The notes under the pieces were generated by a model. That model ran no database searches. It was not told the origin of the DNA and worked only from the letters and a program-made list of their open reading frames with translations. Position numbers and translations under genes: made by a program. From assembly GCA_015485845.1 (NCBI GenBank), contig WFSU01000166.1, positions 1 to 26,137 on the forward strand: a stretch of 26,137 bases of DNA, in the 5' to 3' direction. Every line of letters starts with the position of its first letter. The stretch's first letter is position 1. The stretch comes from Nitratifractor sp. (GTDB lineage Bacteria; Campylobacterota; Campylobacteria; Campylobacterales; Sulfurovaceae). Below are positions 1 through 10,300 of the stretch, one piece after another.

Positions 1-77
1 CAGTCCAACGAAACGCGAAGCGTATCCTGTGGGACTGAAGTCCCAGCCCCTTTGATAATAGCGTTGCCTCGCAACGC
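1..77. repeat. Intergenic hairpin-module block
   Basis: This block holds short self-complementary modules of the type found elsewhere in the window. Positions 30-45 form TGGGACTGAAGTCCCA, and 61-77 form a 7-base stem (GCGTTGC/GCAACGC) around CTC. Positions 1-24 are the reverse complement, with one base missing, of the module at about 23517-23541 that leads into a TTGGAC-TGAA-GTCCAA hairpin; that hairpin is cut by the window edge. Positions 30-54 are the inverted copy of the GGGGCTGGGACTTC module seen at 14541, 23463 and 23573. No gene is visible here. Confidence 0.8.
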
Positions 78-85
78 ATACCGAA

Positions 86-132
<47 letters not shown>

Positions 133-136
133 ACTC

Positions 137-892
137 ATGCTTGACATCCGCCACCTCACCAAACGTTTCGGCGGCCTGACGGCAGTGGACGATCTGAGCT
201 TTCACGTCACCAAGGGTACGGTCCATGCCCTCATCGGCCCCAACGGCGCAGGCAAAACCACGCTGGTCAATATGATCACCGGCGTCTATCGGGTCGATGA
301 AGGGTCGGTCTGGCTCGACGGCGGAGACATCACAAACATTGCCACCGATCAGCTCGTCTATCGGGGGGTGTGCCGCACCTTTCAGCACCTTGAGGTGTGT
401 CAGAATATGACCGTACTCGAAAACGTCTTGCTCGGCTTTGACCGTTACATGTCCAAGGGGTTGTTTCCTACCGCATTCCGCATCCGCCGGATCCGGGAAG
501 ATGAGCAGCGCTACACTGAGCGCGCCCTGCACCTGCTCAACCTCATCGGGATCGCAGACCATGCCCACACGCTCGCAGGCAACCTCTCCTATGGGATATT
601 GAAAAAACTTGAAATCATCCGTGCTTTGGCCACCAGTCCCGAACTCATCCTCCTCGACGAGCCCGTCGCCGGGCTCAACCCCTCCGAGACGGCCGAGGTG
701 GCCGAGCTCATCCGTACCGTCGTCGCCGACGATGTGACGGTGATCCTCGTCGAACACGACATGAAGATGGTGATGGAGCTCTCCGACCACATCACGGTGA
801 TGAATTTCGGACAGAAACTGGCTGAGGGGAGTCCCGAAACGATCCGAAGCCACCCCGCCGTCATCGAAGCCTATCTCGGGACAGGAGCGTGA
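137..892 (+). CDS. livG: Branched-chain amino acid ABC transporter ATP-binding protein LivG
   Basis: This is one of the two cytoplasmic ATPases that power uptake of branched-chain amino acids (HAAT family). The 251-residue length is normal. Walker A GPNGAGKTT is at residues 34-42, the ABC signature is LSYGILKKLEI at about 150, and Walker B LILLDEP is at about 171-177, followed by the switch-histidine region (VEHDM). The signature has SYG in place of SGGQ, which is usual for LivG. The start at 137 is preceded by a strong GGAGGG site that sits in a hairpin. livF follows after one base, so the two are co-translated. The permeases LivH and LivM and the binding protein are not in the window and may lie upstream. 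The name is secure, but related HAAT importers carry other amides, so the exact substrate is not. Confidence 0.93.
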   Translation: MLDIRHLTKRFGGLTAVDDLSFHVTKGTVHALIGPNGAGKTTLVNMITGVYRVDEGSVWLDGGDITNIATDQLVYRGVCRTFQHLEVCQNMTVLENVLLGFDRYMSKGLFPTAFRIRRIREDEQRYTERALHLLNLIGIADHAHTLAGNLSYGILKKLEIIRALATSPELILLDEPVAGLNPSETAEVAELIRTVVADDVTVILVEHDMKMVMELSDHITVMNFGQKLAEGSPETIRSHPAVIEAYLGTGA

Positions 893-893
893 C

Positions 894-1601
894 ATGAGCC
901 TCTTGACTACACAGAATCTTAGTGTTATGTACGGCAAGATCCGTGCCCTTGAAGGGATCAATCTCACCGTCGAGCCCGGACAAATCGTCGCCCTGGTCGG
1001 TGCCAACGGAGCGGGAAAGACTACGCTCCTCAAAACCCTCAGCGGTCTCCTCACTCCCGTCTCCGGTACGATCCATTTCGAGGGAAAAGAGATCACCACC
1101 GCATCTGCGGACACACGGGTCAGAAGCGGAATCGCCCAGGTACCTGAGGGACGCGGTCTCTTCGGCATCCTCAGCGTCGAAGACAATCTGCTGCTAGGAG
1201 CCTACACCCGAAACGATCACGAGATCCATAATGATTTGGAAAGTGTCTACACCCGCTTCCCTATCCTGCACGACAAGCGCCACGACTATGCCGGGACCCT
1301 CAGCGGCGGCCAGCAGCAGATGGTCGCTGTGGGTCGCGCCCTCATGAGCCGCCCCCGCCTCCTCCTGCTGGACGAGCCCAGCATGGGACTGGCTCCGATC
1401 ATCGTCGAAGAGATCTTCGCCACCATCCGCGAGCTCAACAATGCCGGCACCACCATCTTCCTCGTCGAGCAAAACGCCCGCCTAGCACTCAAAAACTCCC
1501 ACTATACCTACGTCCTCGAAAACGGAACCATCGTCAAAGAAGGAAAATCCAAAGACCTCCTCAACGATCCGGCGATCATTGAGGCATATCTGGGGGGATA
1601 A
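894..1601 (+). CDS. livF: Branched-chain amino acid ABC transporter ATP-binding protein LivF
   Basis: This is the second ATPase of the branched-chain amino acid importer and is predicted to pair with LivG on the membrane subunits. It has 235 residues, typical of LivF. Walker A GANGAGKTT is at 36-44, the signature LSGGQQQ at about 136-142, Walker B LLLLDEP at about 155-161, and the family-typical SMGLAP directly after. The start lies one base after the livG stop (TGACATG), which suggests translational coupling. The gene ends in TAA at 1599-1601, inside a small TAATTTC heptamer repeat, only three bases from the stop of the convergent gene at 1605. No intrinsic terminator fits between them. Confidence 0.94.
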   Translation: MSLLTTQNLSVMYGKIRALEGINLTVEPGQIVALVGANGAGKTTLLKTLSGLLTPVSGTIHFEGKEITTASADTRVRSGIAQVPEGRGLFGILSVEDNLLLGAYTRNDHEIHNDLESVYTRFPILHDKRHDYAGTLSGGQQQMVAVGRALMSRPRLLLLDEPSMGLAPIIVEEIFATIRELNNAGTTIFLVEQNARLALKNSHYTYVLENGTIVKEGKSKDLLNDPAIIEAYLGG

Positions 1602-1612
1602 TTTCTAATTCT
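1599..1612. repeat. Two-unit TAATTTC heptamer at convergent gene ends
   Basis: The units TAATTTC and TAATTCT carry both the livF stop (TAA, plus strand) and the stop of the minus-strand BamD-like gene (TAG, read from 1607 to 1605). The same array type terminates recG and the M16 gene. Confidence 0.6.
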
Positions 1613-2153
1613 TCACCTTCTCTCGATAAAACTCTTCTGCTTTGGGTTTTCCTTTCCCCTTATAATACTCCGCCAGCTCTTCGTTCCGGGTGTTCTCCCG
1701 TTGCTGCAGACGTTCCAGCAGCGCTGCGACCCTGCTGCGATAAGAAGATATGATGCCATGATCGGCGAGATAACGTTTCGCTTCGACCCGTGCCTGATCG
1801 GCGATCCGGTCATCATGCTCCCGATCGTACCGGTAAAAAAGGATTTTCAAATGGAGATAATCCACTTCATCCCGTTCTTTTCCTGACGGAAAATCCCGAT
1901 GGTACTCATCGCAGTAAAATTGCGCGAGGAGAAACTCCCCTTTGTTGAAATGGCTTTTGATCAACGAGACGATCATCTTGGGAATTTTCGGCGAATGCTC
2001 ATGCGTGTCGCGGAAAGCCACATAGTCGTCATCACTCAGCGACGACGATGCAATCGTAGCCGTCGAATTATTCTCCATCAATTCCGGTGCCGTCGGTGCA
2101 CACCCGGTACTCCACAGAGCTGCCACTGCGACCACTACTCCCCGCCATATCAT
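1605..2153 (-). CDS. BamD-like outer-membrane lipoprotein
   Basis: This is a small exported lipoprotein of 182 residues from the chosen start. A signal peptide with Arg then a hydrophobic run ends in STGC, with the lipidated Cys at about residue 18. The mature part is helical and TPR-like: segments such as KGEFLLAQFYCDEY and EVDYLHLKILFYRY resemble the short Campylobacterota versions of BamD/ComL, which help insert beta-barrel proteins into the outer membrane. The start at 2153 avoids overlap with the upstream pseudopilin stop at 2158; an ATG at 2168 would overlap it and add five residues. It is probably co-transcribed with the pseudopilin. It may be a BamD paralogue rather than the main BamD, because conservation by eye is limited. 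The stop codon lies in a heptamer repeat. Confidence 0.55.
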   Translation of the reverse strand: MIWRGVVVAVAALWSTGCAPTAPELMENNSTATIASSSLSDDDYVAFRDTHEHSPKIPKMIVSLIKSHFNKGEFLLAQFYCDEYHRDFPSGKERDEVDYLHLKILFYRYDREHDDRIADQARVEAKRYLADHGIISSYRSRVAALLERLQQRENTRNEELAEYYKGKGKPKAEEFYREKVKN

Positions 2154-2157
2154 CGTG

Positions 2158-2826
2158 CTACGATCCATTCTGGTCGACGATCTGGGCAAAACCGGTTTCA
2201 CGGGCAATCGTGATCTTCAGATCATCACTTCCATCTTTGAAGGAAAAAGTCATCGTGCAATCGCTTGCGATGGGAGCATTCCATGCAACACGGGTATCGG
2301 CGGTATAGAAACTCACATGAGGACGCCCGAGATGATCAAATCCCAGATGCTGAATATTGTTGCATCCTCCTCTGAAGGTAATAGTATCGATACCATACAG
2401 TTTGGTAATGAAAATATTGGGAGATTCATCGCTTTGTGGCTCGAGAGCCGTCGCCCCGTCGCCGCCTCGGTGATACATGTATTTCCCGCTGGACGGATCC
2501 AAGGCGGTCTCTAATTTATCAACATTGCCATCGCCATCCTTGCTCGAAGAGATGGTATAAAACCAGTATTTACTACTGTCATAACGTGAAAAACGGATGT
2601 GCCAGTATCGGCGCTGCCATTGGTTCCGGGGGCAAGAGCTGCCCTTCAATCCTGTCTTGTCATCCATCAGTGCCAGATGTTGCGTGTACCGGATCGCCGA
2701 GAGGAGATTGTCCCCCGCCTCCTGCCGCAGATCCCGCTCCATCCGGGGGAGAGCCACGGCCGCGAGAATGCCGAGTACTACGATCACCATTACCAGTTCG
2801 AGCATCGTAAAAGCTGATTTTTTCAT
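2158..2826 (-). CDS. Prepilin-type pseudopilin (GspH/FimT-like)
   Basis: This 222-residue protein has a class III signal: MKKSA, cleavage, FTMLELV, with Glu at position 5 of the mature chain, then a hydrophobic helix to about residue 27 ending in ALPRM. As is usual in Campylobacterota, Ala replaces Gly before the cleavage point. The C-terminal half has a Cys pair (about residues 154 and 188) and beta-rich sequence, like GspH/FimT minor pseudopilins that prime pilus or type II secretion pseudopilus assembly. The start is supported by AAAGG seven bases upstream and by an extended -10 at 2862-2870. Which machine it serves (type II secretion or type IV pilus) cannot be told here. The three prepilins at 11730-13899 are possible partners. 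Confidence 0.8.
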   Translation of the reverse strand: MKKSAFTMLELVMVIVVLGILAAVALPRMERDLRQEAGDNLLSAIRYTQHLALMDDKTGLKGSSCPRNQWQRRYWHIRFSRYDSSKYWFYTISSSKDGDGNVDKLETALDPSSGKYMYHRGGDGATALEPQSDESPNIFITKLYGIDTITFRGGCNNIQHLGFDHLGRPHVSFYTADTRVAWNAPIASDCTMTFSFKDGSDDLKITIARETGFAQIVDQNGS

Positions 2827-2861
2827 ATTTAAACCTTTGGTACCCCTGTCACTTGAGGCTG

Positions 2862-2870
2862 ATTATAGCA
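2862..2870 (-). promoter_or_regulatory. Extended -10 promoter for the pseudopilin gene
   Basis: The minus strand reads TGC-TATAAT, a perfect -10 with the upstream TGn extension. It lies about 35 bases before the pseudopilin ATG at 2826 and is set back to back with the plus-strand -10 at 2877-2885. Confidence 0.65.
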
Positions 2871-2876
2871 CATTTA

Positions 2877-2885
2877 TGTTATAAT
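2877..2885 (+). promoter_or_regulatory. Extended -10 promoter for the methyltransferase-like gene
   Basis: TGT-TATAAT is a perfect extended -10, 43 bases before the ATG at 2929. No good -35 is seen, which is normal for this bacterial group. Confidence 0.65.
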
Positions 2886-2928
2886 AAAATCAGATTGATA
2901 TTTTTAACAAGTGTATTGGAAGATTTAC

Positions 2929-4212
2929 ATGCATAAGCCAACCTATACTTCTTACGCCGGCTACAGTGGAGCGGTGACCTATATTGTGCTGGCTTTTCTG
3001 CTGGTGTATCTGCACGTATCCGGTTCACTCCCGGACGTCGGAGACCACATCATCTTTATAATGGCTGCTTTTGCTTTCGGCGTCATGCTACTCAGTGAAT
3101 ATTGGCAGACAAAACGCTTCAACACACGTCATCGCATCGTCCGTACGTATCAATCCCTCTCCCCGTCCACTCTCTACCTCATCCGCTCCGTTTTCTTCCG
3201 TTTTTTGGCGCTTTTTATCCCCTTTCTTCTTGCGTGGTTTATCATTGAGAATCATACCTATTTTACCGGAAACGATGATTTCGAGCCCACACGCCGCTTT
3301 TTTGATTATCTACTCTGGATCTTCATCGCGCTGGCACCGCCGTATCTTTTTTTGACCCTCAAATTTCGTGGGGATCGTCGATACGAGTTCAACGACTACG
3401 CCATCCTGACCCTCATCGGAGCCCGGTCGGTCTGGAACGTGGTCGTGCGCAGAAAACGAAACAAACGACTCTACCGAAACCGTCGGGTCAAAAAGGTTTT
3501 TCTGGTTTACCTCGTCAATTTTTTCTGGGTGACCCTCATGGCCCGTTTTTTTGTCGGAGAGTTCCACAACTTTTCTCAGAGTACCGGCAAGCTGATGCTC
3601 GGTAAAGGAGCCAATCTCCCATGGTTCGGGCAGGTACGCCTCTGGTACAATACGATTTTCCATCTGCTCTTCATCGTCGATGTGGGGATTGCTCTGATCG
3701 GTTATACCTTTGCCAGCCGCTGGCTCGACAACCGTACCCGCAGCGTCGACCGGACACCGCTGGGGTGGTTTGTCGCACTGGCCTGCTACCCCCCGTTCAA
3801 CAGTTTCATCTCCGAAAATTTCGTCTACTATGACGGACTCGACACCCACGATATCTTCACCTCCGATATCGCCATTACGATCATCCTCGCCCTCCTGATC
3901 GTCCTCTACACTCTTTACGTCTGGGCGACGGTGGCACTGGGATTCAAATTCAGCAACCTCACCAACCGAGGCATCGTCTCCTCCGGTCCCTACCGCTACG
4001 TCCGTCATCCCGCCTACGCCGCCAAAAACATCGCCTGGCTGATCGATTACACCTATGTGTACACCAACATCTGGGCGACATTGGCCTTTTTCACCTGGAA
4101 TGGGTTCTACATCATCCGTGCCCTGACCGAGGAGCGCCATCTCGGCCATGATCCGGCGTATCGTGCTTATGCAAAACAGGTCAAATACCGCTTTATTCCG
4201 GGGGTACTGTAG
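2929..4212 (+). CDS. Polytopic membrane protein with isoprenylcysteine methyltransferase-type C-terminus
   Basis: This is a 427-residue integral membrane protein with about eight hydrophobic segments. The last third (from about residue 345) has the PEMT/ICMT signature: RGIVSSGPYRYVRHPAYAAK, then EERHLGHDPAYRAYAKQ near the end. This region binds S-adenosylmethionine in that superfamily. The substrate cannot be named; bacterial members methylate lipids, thiols or isoprenoid-like groups. The N-terminal 330 residues are extra relative to the roughly 200-residue bacterial ICMT-like proteins and contain a basic cytoplasmic loop (VVRRKRNKRLYRNRRVKK). The ATG at 2929 is preferred over a GTG at 2911 because GGAAGA at 2918-2923 lies five bases before it. 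The gene stands alone between the divergent pseudopilin and the giant surface gene. Confidence 0.72.
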   Translation: MHKPTYTSYAGYSGAVTYIVLAFLLVYLHVSGSLPDVGDHIIFIMAAFAFGVMLLSEYWQTKRFNTRHRIVRTYQSLSPSTLYLIRSVFFRFLALFIPFLLAWFIIENHTYFTGNDDFEPTRRFFDYLLWIFIALAPPYLFLTLKFRGDRRYEFNDYAILTLIGARSVWNVVVRRKRNKRLYRNRRVKKVFLVYLVNFFWVTLMARFFVGEFHNFSQSTGKLMLGKGANLPWFGQVRLWYNTIFHLLFIVDVGIALIGYTFASRWLDNRTRSVDRTPLGWFVALACYPPFNSFISENFVYYDGLDTHDIFTSDIAITIILALLIVLYTLYVWATVALGFKFSNLTNRGIVSSGPYRYVRHPAYAAKNIAWLIDYTYVYTNIWATLAFFTWNGFYIIRALTEERHLGHDPAYRAYAKQVKYRFIPGVL

Positions 4213-4331
4213 ATGACAAATCGCTGTAGTTTTGACCCATTTGACAAAAACATGACTTTTTTGCGGTATCATTGGGCATGCGGGGTTCCATCCCCGAATT
4301 CGACCCTTTTGAAAAAATGGGGTTTAAATCT

Positions 4332-4343
4332 TGTTACGTAACA
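4332..4343. promoter_or_regulatory. Perfect 12-base palindrome before the giant surface gene
   Basis: TGTTACGTAACA is fully self-complementary and ends one base before the AAGGAG ribosome binding site of the gene at 4357. It could be an operator. The same words (GTTACGT and CGTAACA) make up the terminal arrays of the element at 17937-18159, so it may instead be a remnant of that repeat type. Confidence 0.35.
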
Positions 4344-4356
4344 TAAGGAGTAGATA

Positions 4357-7300
4357 ATGAAACGGTTTGCAAGCATCTTCCTGGCAATAATGATTTCCTC
4401 CACCAACCTGTGGGCATGGGTTATAATAAATCCCGGTTCTTCCAGTTCGGGAGGAAGTGGCTCGGCAAGCTCCAGTTCGAGCAGCTCTTCGTCAAGCTCC
4501 AGTTCGGGCGGCTCATCGACCTCCAGTTCGAGCAGTTCCTCCAGTTCGAGCAGCTCCTCCAGCTCCAGTTCCTCCAGTTCGAGCAGCTCCTCCAGCTCCA
4601 GCTCCTCCAGTTCGAGCAGCTCCAGTTCGAGCAGCTCCTCCAGCTCCTCCAGCTCGAGCAGCTCCTCCAGTTCGAGCAGCTCCTCCAGTTCGAGCAGCTC
4701 CTCCAGTTCGAGCAGCTCCTCCAGCGGTGGGTCAGAAATCCCACCAATAGCGAATAATGTTTCTCGTAGCATTACTCAAGGCAACAGCCTAACTTGGAAC
4801 CTGAACGGAACCGGAGGCATCACGCGTACCGATGGCGACGATATCGATGCTTTTCAAACACGAAACAGAGATCCTCATATCCAGTTTAATGGCAGCATCA
4901 GTTATCCGTTTTTGATGGGCGGTGGAAAAAAAGGACACATTAAGGTTCCTTCTTCAACCCCGGCCGGCACTTATACCATGGAATTCAGAGCACAGGACGA
5001 TGATGGATGGTCTCATTGGAAAACCTTTACGATCGTCGTCCGCCCACAACATCCACCCATTGCAACTGATGTCTCTCGCAGTATAACCCAAGGTAACAGC
5101 CTGACCTGGAATCTGAATGGAACCGGAGGGATCACGCGCACCGATGGAGACAAAATTGATACTTTTCAAACACGAAACAGAGATCCTCATATCCAGTTCG
5201 ATGGTAGCGTCAGTCATTGGAGGTATGGAAAATATGGGAGGATCACTGTAGGTTCTTCTGTTCCCGCCGGCACCTATACCATGGAGTTCAGAGCGAAGGA
5301 TGATGATGGATGGTCAGCATGGAAGACGTTTTCGATCACGATAACCCCACAAACTCCTCCCACCACTAGCAATATCTTACTGCAATATCAAGTCAACAAT
5401 AACCACTCCTACAACTTGATGAACAAAACAACACGTACCGACGGAGACCCCATTACCAAGTTCCGTTTGTCAGGCACAGTTCCAGCATTTGTCTCGCTCG
5501 GGGGAAGTCATAATAAATATTTGAGAGTCCGTCCCCATACCGGGGATCGTGGCGTTTACACTTTCAAATTCGAAGCCCAGGACAATGATGGCTGGTCCAC
5601 CCCATCCACAATCACTTTGATCATCATCAACAAACCGCCTATCGTGGATATACCGGATTTTGTTTACCGTGCCGGTAATCCCGCACTCAATATCCAAATC
5701 TCCAACTACACAACACCAACCAACGGAGACCCCATCCTCAGCTACGCGTGGCTGGCGGGTGATCTCCCCGCCGGTCTCCACTGGAGCGGCGGACAGGCTT
5801 CTCCACCATCCAGCACCGTCTACGAAGATGCCGAAAACGGCAACACCGCCGGCTGGGATATCTACGACAACAACCCGAGTGGTGCCACCATCACCAATGT
5901 CTACGACAGCGTTAAAAAAAGTCGCGTCATACAGCTCTCCGGCTCTTATACCAACAACGGCTATCGACTGACCAGCCCCACATGGTACTGGAAAAACACC
6001 ACCCAACACATCATCAGCTGGGACATGAAATACAGTGAAAACTATCATATTTATGTCATGGTACGCACGACGCATGGATTCCGTTATATTGACTATACAC
6101 ACAGTGACTCATTTGGAAGCGGTACTGCTACGAGCCGTAGCGTCCGACATGGACTGGGAAGTGGAACCAAAGATGGCCATTGGCATACCATTATCCGTGA
6201 TCTCGAAGCCGACTTGCATGACTTTCAACCGGGGAATCATATCACACGTGTCGACGGTTTCCTGATCCGTGGTTCCGGTCGGATTGACAATGTCAAACTC
6301 ATCTCCAATCCTCACCTGGCTGGGGCAGGAGCTTTCCAGGGCTCTCCCACTCAGGCAGGGGAGTATTACATCACGGCCGGAGCCAAGGATGCCGGAGGCA
6401 TAGGATATGATACATTTAAGCTCAAGGTCATCATCCCCGAACCTCCCATCGCCAGCAATGTCAGTCGCAGCATACTACGAGGAAGTGGTCTTCTCTGGCA
6501 GTTGACCACAACTGGTGGGATCCGGCGTACGGATGGAGATAAGATTATTCAATTCGAAGATGCCAACAACACAAGTGGGTATATTCATTTTGATAAAACC
6601 ATTAGTGATTCGGCAAACGGAAAATTAGGAAAAATCACCATCAACCCTTCAACTCCACCTGGCACTTACACTATGATGTTCCGAGCAAAAGACAGGGACG
6701 GTTGGTCTGATTGGAAAAGATTTTTGGTCAAAGTCAATCCAGGAACCCCACCCATAGCCGCAAATGTTTCCCGTAGCATCTTGCAGGGCAACAGCTTGAC
6801 CCACAACTTAAACGGAACCAGAGGTATCACACGCACCGATGGCGATAACATTGACGCGTTTAACATAAGAAACAAAGACCCGCATATCAACTTTGATGGG
6901 AATGTCAGTGGGGTACTCGGAAAATCCGGAAGGATCACAGTAAGCGCTTCCGTTCCGGCCGGCACCTATTCTCTGCAATTTCGGGCGCATGACGTTGACG
7001 GATGGTCTGCATGGAAAACGTTTACAGTCGTTGTCAAGCCGATCAATCACACCAGCGACATCTGTTACAACAGGCCAAATTACCGTGTTTTTCCCATAGT
7101 GGGAACTCCCATGCGGAGGCTCTTCTGCCACGCCGATCGCGACTACGGAAACTTCCGGGGTGGGCCAGGATGCCAGCAGATCATCACCCTCAAAAACGCC
7201 GGTACTGAAAACCTCACTCAAGTGGAGATCTCCATCGATCAAGACCCAGCAGCGGACAACGACATCCCTATGTTTGACTGTTCCATCCATGGCGGAGGCA

Positions 7301-10300
7301 CCTGCCAAAGCCCCAGCCACTATACCTGGGGTTCACATGATTTCCATGATGGGATTAAATTCGTTATGCCAAACTTCGCGCCGGATGCCAATGAGACTAT
7401 TGATATCCGAACCTCACCCTCAATAGCTCTTGATCCCCCGCCAAACCGTGCCATGATGGACGGTACCAATCTGTATGTCAAATACCGCGACAGCAGCAAC
7501 ACCCTCCACATCTCCAGAGTCCCTTTCTGTGCCGACGGAGCCGACTACGCGATGGATGTCGACAGCAATTTCAGCCTCATCTATGGGGGTCCAGGTACAG
7601 CCGTGCTCGGGGACATGGCCACAACCGGCGATTCGATCCTTTATGCCGTCGAGAACAATAACACCCAGGACAACGACCATTACAACGGCACGCTCAGTAA
7701 TGCCAATACCAGCTATATCCTCACCGATGCTGCCTTTGTCAACGCAGCCGACGGCAACAAAAGCAATGCCTCAACCGCCAAACTCAACCTCCCCTCCTAT
7801 GTCAAAGCCGAACACATCAAGTGGGCTGGTCTCTTCTGGCAAGGGTATGTCCACGAGCCTCATGCCGCCGGGAAAACTCTTGCTCAAATCAAAGCCAACC
7901 TCGACACTCGCCAATGGAACACCGTCAAGATCAAGAACCCCGATGGCACTTACGCAAATGTCACTGCCGATTCTTCCATCAAAGATGTCAACAACTCTAC
8001 CTATCATCTGCTGATGGTAGATCACGACTCTTACCGCTTCTTCTACAGCAGCTACAAAAACATCACCAGTATTGTCAAGAGCCACTTTGACGACAACCTC
8101 AGCACCCACATGTTCACAGTGGGGGACATTCTCACCACTGCGGGTACGGATACCGCAGATTCCCTCTACGTCCCTCACGCCAACAACGGAAACGGAAAGT
8201 GGTTTCTCGATACCTTTGGTGGCGGTGGATCGGTCGGCTACTTCGGCGGCTGGTCGCTTGTGGTGGTCTACGACTTGATCGGCACCACAGAAGCAGCGAG
8301 CAGCAGCGAAGCCTACAAAAACGTCTCACTCTACAACGGCTACGATTTCTTCACGACCGGAGGTGATGGGAATGTTACGTTCGCTACAGACGTTGCTATT
8401 GCCGGATTCAAAACGCCAAAACATGGTACAGTCAACAGCAAGCTCCTCCTCTTCGGCGGCGGAGCCGACAAGACGATGAGTCCGGATATCCTCAAGATAC
8501 AGAAGAAAAAAGATACATCCACTTTTGTCGATGTCTCGAATGGAAAAAACCCTGCTAACAATCAGTTCAACAGCACCTACACCGTCAATAACACCGAAAT
8601 CAATCCCAACAAACCCAATCACCAGGGAATGGATCTCGATATCATTGACGTCAGCAGCCATATGGATCACGATCAAAGCACAACCAAACTCCGATTTGGG
8701 GTAGAAAAAATTCAAGTCGGCAGCAACCCGAGCGACGGCTATTGTGACCAAATCTTCCCGCAGGTACTGGGCTTCTCGACCGAGCTCTATGTCCCCGAAA
8801 TTTGTTACGATTTCAACGTCCACAATGGCGCATACTATCGATTGCCCGTCGGAGATGATCGCAACTTCAGCACCCACAAGATCGGCAATGATCCATTGAT
8901 ATTTGGTATCATGATCAAGAGTGAAAATGCGGACTTCGACATGAAAAATACTACGGGTGGGATCAAATTCCATAATGCCCCAGCATTGACATTCGACGCC
9001 AGCTCCAGCCTCTACTCTCCCCCGAGCATCAACGCGTACCTCCCCGCCATCGATGCCGGCGGCGATTTTATTGCACTCGGTGAAGATGCCAACAGCAGCG
9101 GAGGAACCGTCGGCTCCAACGAAATCAACTATGCCAAATTCTACTATGGCTTCAATGACGGCAACCAAGTTACTGACAAATTCGATCTCGAAGTCCATAC
9201 TTCGGTTCAGTTTACCGCCGGTCTCAGTCCGATCCCATTCGTCCTCTCGACGGATGGGAATTCCAGCAGCCCGACGCACATCGGTCGCTGTGACGTCAAC
9301 CAAACGTACGATCCCGTCTACCTGTGGTTCAACATCGAACGCGCCGATGTCACCGACAGCACCCCCAATACCCCCCAAGACCGCTACCCCCTCTACACCC
9401 ATGTGGCCGGTCGAGACTTTGGTGTCTCCATCGCCAGCTACAGTGGTCCCAACTTCCAGACACCCCATGCTTACAACAGCACCGTCGAACTGGAAATGAT
9501 CAGCGCCGACTCCTTCGACAACGATCGAGATAACGGTTACGACAGCGTCTGTCAGGATCCTGGTGCCAATGCGATCTTCGGCGAGGGAAAACTCTGGGAC
9601 TTTGGAACCACCAATCAAGATCGTATCACTGTTCCAAGTTTCAAAAACAACATGAGCCAGATCGATCAAACCGTCACCTCACGCAACGCTGCCTACCGCG
9701 TCTGGGTTTTGACCAACATCGATACCAACGGTACACGGCAAATCGTTGACTATCACGAGACGGACAAGACAAGATTTAAACATGTCTACGACACTCACTA
9801 CAAGAACAAAGATGACAACACGACCCATTACTGTACAGCAAGTTGTGCCAGTGATGATGGGACAACGAAATGCTACGAATGCATCAAAAAATACTTCGCC
9901 ACCCCCGTCTGCTCCCGGGACAACTTCGCCATCCGCCCCGAGGGATTCCGGATCGAAGTCAGCGATGCCAATGAGACAACCGACATCAACAGCTCGATTG
10001 TACCGATAGCACTCACAAACAACCAGGCACCTACCAGTGTTGCCCTCTCGGCCGGATACCGCTACCGCCTTGACGGTACTGCCAAAACTTTCAGGTATGC
10101 GCACACTTCAAAAGGCTACACCAACATCATTTCCATCGACAATAACGCAACCGGTAGGGGCTATGATGACCATGCCCTGCTGGCCTTTGACTCCACCAGC
10201 TCCGGCACCGGTTGTGCCGACACGAATGACCACGATCAGGCGATCACTTTTGCCAACAGCACGACCACCGACACCCCTTCGAACATCGATAACAACAACA

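Noticed and set aside
4241..4272. TTGACA and TATCAT as a promoter for the giant gene
   Set aside because: The spacer is 20 bases, the -10 is poor, and no TGn extension is present, unlike the clear promoters elsewhere in the window.
4281..4296. CGGGG/CCCCG hairpin after the methyltransferase-like gene as a terminator
   Set aside because: The stem is only five bases with a six-base loop and no T-run follows.
4269..4772. Minus-strand reading frame rich in Leu-Glu-Glu repeats, and plus-strand Gln-Phe-Glu-rich frames in the same place
   Set aside because: They are the other frames of the serine-codon repeat; the signal peptide, ribosome binding site and 7 kb continuation belong to the plus-strand gene at 4357.
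8326..9669. 447-codon minus-strand open frame, and a similar 417-codon one at 10108-11361
   Set aside because: Both lie antisense to the giant gene, lack ribosome binding sites and recognisable domains, and follow its codon periodicity.
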